Shown here piece after piece: positions 9,002-15,616 of a stretch of 15,616 nt of DNA; the stretch's first letter is position 1, and each line of letters opens with the position of its first letter. The notes below the pieces were generated by a model that worked only from the letters and a program-made list of their open reading frames with translations, had not been told where the DNA came from and made no database searches. Where the stretch lies: assembly GCA_016256075.1 (NCBI GenBank), contig SDVU01000297.1, positions 1 through 15,616 on the forward strand. Direction: 5' to 3'. The DNA is from Dictyocoela muelleri. Taxonomy: Eukaryota > Microsporidia. Made by a program: the position numbers and the translations under genes.

Positions 9002-9175
9002 CAGAGGTTTTCATTATGTTAGATTACTTTTCTCATTATTATAGATCACCTTTCTCATTTTTATAGATCACTTTTCTCATTATTATAGATCACTTTTCTC
9101 ATTTTTATAGATCACTTTTCCCATTTTTATAGTTCACTTTTTTTCAATTATTATATATCACTTTCTATTATTATT
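9002..9175. repeat. Left terminal array of element A, about seven 22-bp units
   Basis: Units read TTTTCTCATTATTATAGATC plus AC, or the same with ATTTTTATAGATCAC. The array fades into non-repetitive sequence after about 9170. It is inverted relative to 13137-13347. Confidence 0.85.
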
Positions 9176-9416
9176 TTTGACGAACTGACGACTGAATATA
9201 TTAGTCCGAAACAACTAAATTTCTATTTCGTTAAAATTTTTAGCATTTTATTATAATATTGTATCTATTTAACAATCAATAGACCTATTTTTTATTTACT
9301 CAGGTTAGAAAATTTAAACGTTTTTGACAAAATATAAAATAGAATGTGTGAATTATCAGAACACCTTAAAAAAGATTATAGTATGTATATTTATAATAAT
9401 TAATGATGTAGTCTAA
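9176..9416. other. Interior of element A, no gene seen
   Basis: AT-rich sequence between the left array and the 78-bp direct repeat. I see no coding signal or fold. Confidence 0.4.
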
Positions 9417-9494
9417 CTTAAATAAAATAAAAAAAATGTTAAATTGTTTATTATCATATAAAATCAATTATTGCGGCTCCTTTTCAATCCAAAT
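9417..9494. repeat. 78-bp direct repeat, copy 1
   Basis: It matches 10478-10556 over its whole length with only a few differences: both begin CTTAAATAAAATAAAAAAA and both end with TTTC-AAT-CCAAAT. The two copies bracket a 983-bp segment (9495-10477). They are far too long for an ordinary target duplication, so a local duplication or a recombination footprint is more likely. Confidence 0.8.
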
Positions 9495-9500
9495 GGCAAA

Positions 9501-9609
9501 GCGACAATTCGCCTATAGACGAATTGTCGCTATATTCGCCTATAGACGAATTGTCGCTATATTCGCCAAAATAAAAAAAGGCGACAATTCGCCTAGAGCC
9601 GAATTGTCG
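9501..9609. repeat. GC-rich palindromic repeat cluster (GCGACAATTCGCC)
   Basis: The motif GCGACAATTCGCC and its complement GGCGAATTGTCGC or variants alternate, joined by TATAG: 9501-9530 is one near-perfect palindrome, followed by a partial repeat to about 9566 and another palindrome at 9580-9609. A further copy, GGCGAATTGTCG, stands at 10459-10470, at the far end of the segment bounded by the 78-bp repeats. These may be the inverted ends of a roughly 970-bp mobile segment. The cluster stays open as protein by chance, but I do not consider it a gene. Confidence 0.65.
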
Positions 9610-9669
9610 GAAGTTATAAACTAATAAATACTCATAAATATAAAAAATAAAAACTTGTAAAAATACTGA

Positions 9670-10168
9670 CTAGTAACAGTTATTCAATAAAAATATTTTA
9701 TAAAATGTATAAAAAATATGTTTTATTATTATAAAAGACATAAATAATGTAAAAAAAACGGTGCTGACTCGAGCTGAGACCAGAGAAAAGTTTTCCTTAG
9801 AAAAAGTAAAAATATAAAAGATTCATAAAATCATTTTAATAATTAAAACCAAAATTCTTTGATAAAATAGATTTGTTACTATATTTAGTTATTTGTCATC
9901 CCGTAATAAACAGAATATAGTAATAAATTAATTTTTTAAAAAAATCAGGATTATAAATAGCAAAATAATGTCACGAATCTTTTATATTTGTACTTTCTCA
10001 TAGTTAAACTTTCTCCGGTCTCTAAATCGAGTAAGCCCCAAATTATCTGTTAAAATGCTACACATTTTGAAAGTTTGCGTGTTATTATAAAAATTTTCTT
10101 TTTTTATTCGATATTTTTTTATTTGTTCTTGTCTATATGCATACAGCTTAACAATTAACTGTTACCAG
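9670..10168. mobile_element. Hairpin MITE inside element A, about 500 bp
   Basis: CTAGTAACAGTTA at 9670 is answered by TAACTGTTACCAG at 10156-10168. The arms continue inward: GCTGACTCGAGCTGAGACCA near 9762 against CTCTAAATCGAGTAAGCCCC near 10020, AATATAAAAGATTCATAAAA near 9811 against TTATGTCACGAATCTTTTATATT-like sequence near 9970, and TTACTATATTTAGTTATTTG meeting its complement at a centre near 9905. Arms are about 245 bases with many mismatches, so the element is old. No target duplication or coding sequence is seen. Confidence 0.7.
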
Positions 10169-10477
10169 AATGATTTATGTAATATTTCTATTCATATACA
10201 GCATTCAGGCCTCACTAAAAAATATAAAATTGTCATTTATAAGTAAAAAAATATTGATTACTGATAGGAATAAGCTTAATTCCTCGATATAATACTTATT
10301 AAAAATATAAAACATAACTTATTCTCTTATAAATGGCATATATATATATATTTTGAGATATAAATCCCATGTTACGACTGTTATCTCTATCACTTTCACT
10401 TTGATACAATTTAATTTTCATTTATTTTTTGCAGTCGAATTGCGCATTTTTTTTATTTGGCGAATTGTCGTTGTACG

Positions 10478-10556
10478 CTTAAATAAAATAAAAAAATGTT
10501 AAATTGTCTATTATCATATAAAATCAATTATTGCATCTACCCTTTCAAATCCAAAT
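10478..10556. repeat. 78-bp direct repeat, copy 2
   Basis: Second copy of the sequence at 9417-9494, directly following the GGCGAATTGTCG motif at 10459-10470. The two copies differ most near their right ends (GCGGCTCC against GCATCTACC). Confidence 0.8.
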
Positions 10557-10607
10557 ACGCATATGATTGTAGTTACCTTTTAACCCGAATTCTCCTATAA
10601 GAAGCAC

Positions 10608-11596
10608 TCAATTAATCGTACCAATGAGTTCTTCGCTATTAGAAGAAGTATTCTGTTGTTTGACTCTTGACTTGAACGCCGAGAAAAACTCCTCTATCGG
10701 ATTCAATTGTGGGAATAGGGAGTATAAACTTGATAATGTAATTACGACGAGCAAGGGTTTCTTTTACGGCAAGTGTTTTTATTGTATGGTGGCGTTTTCA
10801 AGCACGATGTATTTTCTTTCATTTTGAATTTACATTGGCAGTTGCGTATCAATAAAGTCTACAATATCTACGGACTTAGAACCTCAAACCTTGATTTTAA
10901 ATGCAAGTATTTCTTGATTGGTAGTAGCAAACAATACAGATATATTTGTTCCCTTCCCATTAGGACATTGATGTCATTTAGTGTTTTTAGAGGATATCAC
11001 CACTTCTGATATGTGTGCAAATTAAACCCCGTTTCATCCAAAAAATAAGCTGATTGTCACTCATATGAGATAATGAAGCCTCGTATTTGGCTCTTAAATT
11101 TTTGTTTTCATTGCTATTTCTATTAATAGGAATCAAGTCATCGCCTTTCTTGAATAAATCATGTCCTTGATTATACGTGAGACTGTTTAGGTAGAATAGG
11201 CACCAACATGATTATGTATCAAAAGCTTCACACTCATTGATTTTAATGTTGTACACGGGTTTAAATCAAGTTCCGCTGCTATGAATTTTTTTTCATGTCC
11301 AAGTCTTTTTTAGTATCTGATTTTTTTGGCCGGCAGTTTTAAATGTTGTTAGATTAAAATAGTTCCCGGAAATGTACCTTTGTACATCATTCGTATAGAA
11401 ACTATTGAAATATTTAGCGCTGGGGACATGTCTTTTATTGTGTAATTTTTATCTAAAAGACCTAAAAAACATTCTATTGTATTTTTCGTAACGGATTGTT
11501 TCTTCTTCCGTTCTAATACATCGGTGTCATTGGGTATTGTGTTTCCATTACCTTGTCTTTCTATTTCTCACTTTCTTGATCAAACAAGAATTTCAT
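10608..11596 (-). pseudogene. Decayed DD34E transposase of element A
   Basis: About 330 codons of coding-like minus-strand sequence are broken by many stops and frameshifts. In order from a possible start at 11596 (MKFLFDQES) there are: a helix-turn-helix stretch (LGLLDKNYTIKDMSPALNIS); a linker near 11330 resembling GRPKKSD; a second DNA-binding region with TVSRIIKDM; a segment ending near the first catalytic motif, resembling DETGFNLHT, around 11020-11045; NGKGTNISVLFATT, matching the usual RGRNISICAA-type strand; YIVLENATI, where relatives have IVMDNA; and LNPIEEFFSAFKSRVKQ with the final Glu at 10692-10694. The residue in the second Asp position is Glu here (10797-10799). Exactly 34 codons lie between it and the final Glu, in one frame. 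The protein differs clearly from that at 1868-2874, so it is another lineage of the same superfamily. Confidence 0.85.
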
Positions 11597-11672
11597 TTGG
11601 GGCAGCTTATTTGAAACCTGAAAAATAATAATAAAACCCTAAAAATAATAATAAAAAACATAAAAAATAATA

Positions 11673-12115
11673 CAGGGTTTTTCATAGTTATTGACACCTT
11701 TTTTCATAGTTTAGACACCCTTTTGCTAAGTTATAGACCTCTTTTTTTTCAAGGTTATAGACACCATTTTTCAAAAATATAGACCCCTTTTTCATAGTTA
11801 TAGACCCCTTTTAACATTGTTTTATACTCATTTTGCCATGGTAAAGACCCCTTTTTTTCATTTTTATAGACACCTTTGCCATAGTTATCGACCCCCTTTT
11901 TTAAAGTTATCTACCCCTTTTTTCATAGTTATAGACCTCTTTTTTTCATAGTTATATACCCCTTTTATCATAGTTATAGACCCATTTTTTCATATTTATT
12001 GGCCTATTTTTTCAGAGTAATTGGCTCATATTTTTAGAGTTATAAAAACGGGTTTTCAGAGTTATAGGCCCTGTTTTTCCCGGGGTATAGGCCCCTTTTC
12101 TAGAGTTATAGACCG
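11673..12115. repeat. Left array of element B, about 20 units
   Basis: Units consist of a T run, CATAGTTATAGAC and a C run, spaced 20-24 bases apart. Variation in the length of the T run makes the period irregular. Units become more degenerate towards the interior. Confidence 0.88.
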
Positions 12116-12804
12116 ATTTAAATATTTAACGCAAACAAGTCCACACAAATAATATCCATTAATCTCGAAAACGTTTAAATGTCAGTACTACACTGTTCAG
12201 CAGCGACATTTTACGTGAGTATATAATAAATAAAATATACTTTAAGAAAAATTTCAGTAAAAACGCCAATACTTTTCGATTTTAAGTAATATTAAGGTAC
12301 AAAAAAATTTAATATTTATTAAATCCAAAAAGATATTTGAGTTTAGGTACTAAATCGCTTTGAGACCATCGTGAAATTAAGATGAAAAAAAAAATAATCC
12401 GGATACTAGTATACTAATCTTTATAAAGTTCAATAAAAAGGAAGTTTTTAAAAAAATATTAGATATTTATACTTTTTATTTACCAAATTAGAATAAAAAT
12501 AATTTAAAAAAACTAATCCAGAATTATTGAACTAAAAAAAAATCGTCTATTAGCGATTTTTGGGTTTAATTTCACCCTAAATTCTACTACGGCTTAATAG
12601 GAATCAATACCAGAATTTATCTTACAATTTTTCATATCATATTCCAAATTATTTAACCAAGAAAAAAAATGATAATGAACGGGTCAGTACCGAGATTTAA
12701 TTTGATCTGATTTTTATATTTATTTTTTAGGAGTGCTTATTTTTGTATAAATATTTAGAAAAAGTATCAAAAATTTCGTAAAATATTTTAATACTCCGGT
12801 AAAT
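12116..12804. other. Interior of element B, non-coding
   Basis: AT-rich sequence without a frame of useful length. Weak inverted similarity links AAATATTTAACG near 12119 to CGTAAAATATTT near 12777, as if the arms once reached further in. The hairpin AAAAATCG...CGATTTTT at 12537-12560 is the only compact structure. Confidence 0.5.
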
Positions 12805-13134
12805 CGAGCATATAACTCCGTTAAATTATGTCTATAACTGTGGAAAATCGTTATTACAACTATTGAAAAAGGGGTCTATAACTATGGCAAAACAATTCTA
12901 TAAATATGAAAAAAGGGGGTCTATAACCATGAGAAATGGGGTCTATAACTATACAAAAATGGTCTATAACTATGAAAAAGTGGGTCTATAACTATGCAAA
13001 GGAGTCTATAACTATAAGAAAATGATATATAACTATGGGAAAAGCGGTCTATAACTATACAAATGTGTCTATAACTATGAATAGATGGGTCTATAACTAT
13101 ATGAAAAGCATTCTATAAGTATGAAAAAACCCTG
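12805..13134. repeat. Right array of element B, about 14 units, inverted
   Basis: Units read AAAAGGGGTCTATAACTATG with variation and face the left array. Several neighbouring copies are nearly identical, more regular than the left arm. Confidence 0.88.
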
Positions 13135-13136
13135 TA

Positions 13137-13347
13137 ATAGGAAAAGTGATCTATAATAATGGAAAAAGTGATCTATAAAAATGGTAAAAGTGATCTATAA
13201 AAATGGTAAAAGTTATATATATAAATGGGAAAAGTTATCTATAATAGTGGAAAAAGTTATATATAATAATGGGAAAAGTGATCTATAAAAATGAGAAAGA
13301 TGATCTATAATAATGGTAGAACTGATCTATAATAATGAAAATCTCTG
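13137..13347. repeat. Right terminal array of element A, about nine 22-bp units
   Basis: Units read AAAAGTGATCTATAATAATG plus GG or GT, the complement of the array at 9008-9161, and end in CTCTG at 13347. Element B inserted exactly at the inner edge of this array. Confidence 0.88.
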
Positions 13348-13349
13348 TA

Positions 13350-13452
13350 TAGCCCCCTATTTGCATTATTATAATTCCTTCTTTGCATTATTATAGTCCC
13401 TCGTCGCATTATTATGGTCTATTCGTTGCATTATTTAGTCCTTCCGTTGTAT
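13350..13452. repeat. Left array of element C, part 2
   Basis: Four to five more GCATTATTATAGTCC-type units in the same orientation as 8743-8999. They end at the CGTTGTATTA that forms the left half of C's central palindrome. Confidence 0.85.
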
Positions 13453-13598
13453 TACAGGGTTTTGTAAAGTTATAGACCCATTTTTGCAAAATTATAGACT
13501 AATTTTGCAGAATTATAGACCCATTTTCCAGAGTTATAAACCCATTTTACCAGAGTTATAGATTATCCGCGAAAATTCGCCTCAATTAATTATTTTTG

Positions 13599-14462
13599 TA
13601 CCATTATTTATTAACCTATTTTTTAATCATTATTTTTTTAACCCCTATTTTTTAACCCTTATGTTTAAACTCTTATTTTTTAAACCCTATTTTTAAATCT
13701 TTATTTTTAAACCCCTATTTTTTAACTCCTATTTTTTAAACCTTATTTTTAAACCTATTTTTAGTTCCCTTATTTTTCAACCCTTGTTTTTTAACCATTA
13801 TTTTTTAACTCTTTTTTTAACCCATGTTTTTTAAACATTTGATTTTAACCCTTGGATTTCAACACTTTTTAACTCTTATTTCTAACCCTTATTTTTTAAC
13901 CCTTATTTTTTAACCCTTATTTTTTAACCCTTATTTTTAACTTTTATTTTTTAACCATTATTTTTTTTTACCTTTTTTAATCCTTGTTTTTTAACCATTG
14001 TTTTTTAACCCTTGTTTTTTAACCCATTATTTTTTTAACCCATTATTTTTTTAACCTTTTTTTTAACCCCTATTTTTTAACCCTTATTTTTTGCCTTATT
14101 TTTAAACCTTTTTTTTAAACCCTTTTAACCCTTATTTTTCAACCCTTATTTTTTATTCCTATTTTTTAACCATTATTTTTCAACCCTTATTTTTCAACCC
14201 TTATTTTTCAACCCTTATTTTTGTACCATTATTTTTTAAACCCTATTTTTTATTCTATTTTTTAACCAACATGTTTAAACTCTTATTTTTTTAACCCCTA
14301 TAATTTAATCATTATTTTTTAACCCTTTTTTTTAACTCTTATTTTTTAACTCTTATTTTTTAAGTTTTATTTTTTACCCCTTATTTTTTACCCCTTTTTT
14401 TACCCCTTATTTTTTTAACTCTTGTTTTTAACCCTTGTTTTTTAGCCCTTATTTTTTTAACA
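13599..14462. repeat. 14-bp TTTTTTAACCCTTA satellite, left arm of D, about 60 units
   Basis: Imperfect tandem units of TTTTTTAACCCTTA, 12-15 bases long, form an almost A-T-C-only strand. It meets its inverted copy at about 14462. It superficially resembles telomeric CCCTAA repeats, but the unit, the T run and the palindromic setting argue against that. Confidence 0.9.
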
Positions 14463-14720
14463 AAGGTTAAAAAATAAGATTAAAGTTAAGGTTCATAAAT
14501 AAGGGTTAAAAGGTTAAAAAATAAAAGTTAAAAATAGGGGGGGGGGTAAAAAATATGAAAAAATGAGGGGTTGTGAAAGTAGGTTAATATATAAGATTTA
14601 CAAAGGGTTAAAAAATAGGGGGTTAAAAAAAAGGTTAAAAAAATGGGGTTTAAAAAATATGGATTAAAAAATATAGTTAAAAATATTGTTAAAAATAAGG
14701 GCTAAAACTTGGTTAAAAAT
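14463..14720. repeat. Inverted 14-bp satellite, right arm of D, about 18 units
   Basis: Units read AAGGGTTAAAAAATA, the complement of the left arm, but the arm is under a third as long and more irregular; it includes a run of ten G near 14538. The two arms join with a spacer of a few bases at most, which predicts a large hairpin or cruciform. Confidence 0.88.
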
Positions 14721-14874
14721 TAATTAATTGATGCTTATTTTAGTGGAATATCTTATACTCGGGCAAATGGGAATAACAGTGGTAAAATAGGTCTATAACA
14801 CTGGCAAAATGGGTCTATAAATCTGCAAAATGGGTCTAAAACTACTAAAAATGAGTCTATAACTTTGCAATACC

Positions 14875-15075
14875 TATAATGCAACGAAGTGACTTCGATA
14901 ATACAACGAAGTGACTCTAATATTCAACGAGAGACTATAATAATACAACAAGGGTGCTATAATAATCAAATGAGGGAATATAATAATACAAAATGGGTAA
15001 TATAATGATTCAAAGAGGGGGAGAGAATTATTCAAAGAGTGCAATATATTATTGCATTTAGGGGAATAGTATATG
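14875..15075. repeat. Right array of element C, about nine units
   Basis: It begins TATAATGCAACGAAGTGACT and continues with units such as ACTATAATAATACAACAAGG, the complement of the left array. Units closest to the centre match the left array best; those near 15000-15075 are degenerate (ATTCAAAGAG). Confidence 0.8.
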
Positions 15076-15090
15076 CAAAGGGCTGAGATC

Positions 15091-15396
15091 CGTAGTTATT
15101 TTTTAAAAACACATAATACTGTTCAGATGCAAGGTTATTTAGAACTACAGACATATTTAGTCCAAATTATAAAATTATTTTAACAGTACATATTTATATG
15201 CGTGAGTGTTAAATCCCGAGGTTAGTTCAAGTTAAGTATTTAATAATTTCATATAGTTAATAAAATATCTGTTCCAACAGGTTAGTCACCTTCAAAAATT
15301 AAAATGCAGTTAAGTTTAGAAGATGAAGAAAAACGGGTTCTCCAACGGGTTAGAGACCCCCCCTTCAGATTTGAAAATATTAATTGGTAAGAGCAT
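15091..15396. other. Spacer, no gene seen
   Basis: No open frame of note. A related pair of short motifs, GTTCCAACAGGTTAG near 15271 and GTTCTCCAACGGGTTAG near 15338, forms a loose direct repeat. A C7 run lies near 15357-15363. Confidence 0.35.
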
Positions 15397-15616
15397 AGAG
15401 TATGTTTCTGTTTCAAATAAACGTGAAATCACGAGATAAATCTAAATATATAATTAATATAAAAAATCCAAAGATATATAGACATTTACCAAATTTGGTG
15501 TTTTGAACCAAATTTGGTAAATGTCTATATATATATATATTTGGATTTTTTATATTAATTATATATTTAGATTTATCTCGTGATTTTACGTTTATTTGAA
15601 ATAAGAAACATACTCT
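15397..15616. repeat. Near-perfect 220-bp palindrome at the window edge
   Basis: AGAGTATGTTTCT at 15397 is answered by the end of the window, and the two arms (15397-15499 and 15507-15616) match almost base for base around a 7-base loop, GTTTTGA. The differences are a few single changes and a longer TA run in the right arm (near 15525-15540). The loop is bordered by ACCAAATTTGGT, itself a palindrome. High identity suggests a young hairpin MITE or a fresh inverted duplication. It may extend past the window, so its ends and any target duplication are unknown. Confidence 0.85.

Larger units (their letters stand above)
11673..13134. mobile_element. Foldback element B, 1462 bp, inserted in A
   Basis: B begins CAGGGTTTTTCATAGTTAT and ends ATAAGTATGAAAAAACCCTG, perfect inverted termini over the first 14 or so bases, flanked by TA at 11671-11672 and 13135-13136. 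The left arm (11678 to about 12115) holds about 20 degenerate units of 20-24 bp around CATAGTTATAGACCCC; the right arm (about 12805-13129) holds about 14 inverted units around GGGGTCTATAACTATG. The 690 bases between contain no transposase or other gene; a hairpin with eight pairs lies at 12537-12560. The termini match the CAGGG type of 1657-2974, so B was probably moved by a Tc1/mariner enzyme supplied in trans. Confidence 0.9.
9002..13347 (-). mobile_element. Tc1/mariner-type element A, 4346 bp including insertions
   Basis: A begins CAGAGGTTTTCATTA and ends, on the other strand, CAGAGATTTTCATTA. It is flanked by TA at 9000-9001 and 13348-13349. Without insert B it is about 2.9 kb. Each end continues as a tandem array of a 22-bp unit related to TTTTCTCATTATTATAGATC: about seven units at the left (9008-9161) and nine at the right (13137-13339). 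Inside lies a decayed minus-strand DD34E transposase (10608-11596), which identifies the superfamily. A hairpin MITE and a segment bounded by GGCGAATTGTCG motifs interrupt the region downstream of the gene. A itself sits inside the left array of C. Confidence 0.85.
13455..14874. mobile_element. Foldback element D, 1420 bp, two-tier inverted arrays
   Basis: D begins CAGGGTTTTGTAAAGTTATA after a TA at 13453-13454 and ends in TATAACTTTGCAATACC before TATA at 14875. The last three bases expected from the left end are missing at the right. Outer tier: five units of about 21 bp around GCAAAATTATAGACCCA on the left (13460-13562) and five inverted on the right (about 14770-14874). Next, a short non-repeated block, GATTATCCGCGAAAATTCGC at 13561 continuing to CAATTAATTA, is answered inverted at about 14720-14752 with mismatches. 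Inner tier: a long array of TTTTTTAACCCTTA units. There is no coding sequence. D lies at the exact centre of element C. Confidence 0.88.
8713..15090. mobile_element. Foldback element C, outer shell of a nest
   Basis: C consists of two inverted arrays of a 22-bp unit with almost nothing between them. The left array carries GCATTATTATAGTCCTCTCG-like units at 8743-8999 and, after the insertion of A, continues at 13350-13452. The right array (14875 to about 15075) carries the complement (AATACAACGAAGTGACT, then ACTATAATAATACAAC). Removing A (9002-13347) and D (13455-14874) with one TA each rejoins the halves into a continuous palindromic array of about 360 plus 200 bases. The outer ends are too diverged for me to place a terminal motif or target duplication; 8713 and 15090 are estimates. 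There is no coding sequence of its own. Confidence 0.75.

Noticed and set aside
8743-9175. CRISPR-like regular spacing
   Set aside because: Units are contiguous 22-bp tandem copies with no unique spacers, and the DNA is eukaryotic in character.
9436-9624. 62-residue open frame with repeated YRRIVAIFA
   Set aside because: The peptide repeat comes from the GCGACAATTCGCC palindrome cluster and the 78-bp repeat, not from a gene.
10624-11009. Two plus-strand open frames of 67 and 78 residues
   Set aside because: They lie antisense to the decayed transposase, whose ordered motifs are clear on the minus strand.
13599-14720. Telomere-like repeats (CCCTAA-like)
   Set aside because: The unit is TTTTTTAACCCTTA, irregular, internal and mirrored into an inverted copy within a TA-flanked element, unlike a telomere tract.
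1-15616. tRNA, rRNA, LTR or virus-like elements
   Set aside because: No cloverleaf or conserved rRNA stretches, no long terminal direct repeats with TG..CA ends, and no reverse transcriptase, integrase or capsid motifs were seen.

Overview
The window is a very AT-rich (by eye well over 70% A+T) eukaryotic accessory region with no intact gene that I can support. Its content is layered Tc1/mariner-type (IS630 superfamily, DD34E) DNA transposons, foldback or MITE-like elements and one decayed host-type protein gene. The AT richness, the short leader of the transposase, the lack of visible introns and the element types suggest a compact fungal-type genome. A repeat-rich microsporidian is my first guess and another AT-rich fungus or protist is possible. 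This is an inference from style, not a match. I saw no tRNA, rRNA, retroviral, LTR or virus-like element.

Layout. Bases 258-1327 hold a decayed plus-strand protein gene of unknown family. Bases 1657-2974 are a nearly whole Tc1-like transposon flanked by TA; its termini are built from 21-bp units and its minus-strand transposase has one stop and one frameshift. Bases 3239-4541 are a foldback element split by a 575-bp hAT-type element with a perfect 8-bp target duplication. Hairpin MITEs lie at 4876-5094 and 5868-6201, with a G-rich 17-bp tandem repeat between them (5644-5755). Bases 6210-7550 show no supportable gene. A degenerate inverted array lies around 7630-7970, followed by A/T low-complexity DNA.

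From about 8.71 to 15.09 kb there is a Russian-doll nest. An outer foldback element (C), made of inverted 22-bp arrays, has been invaded by a Tc1-like element (A, 9002-13347) and, at its palindromic centre, by a second foldback element (D, 13455-14874). A carries a decayed DD34E transposase (10608-11596), an internal hairpin MITE, and a further invader (B, 11673-13134). A, B and D, like the 1657-2974 transposon, sit between TA dinucleotides, and most of their ends begin CAGGG or CAGAG. All the arrays use 21-22-bp units, and those of A, B, C and D share an A/T core resembling ATTATAGAC. The window ends inside a near-perfect 220-bp palindrome (15397-15616).

Interpretation. The most interesting signal is a family of Tc1/mariner-like elements whose terminal repeats have grown into tandem satellites of one two-helical-turn unit. 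The elements insert at TA sites inside one another's arrays, which provide many such sites. The transposon at 1657-2974, with three to five units per end, looks like the small form. A has seven to nine units per end, and B and C have up to about twenty. That the units are transposase-binding sites is inference.
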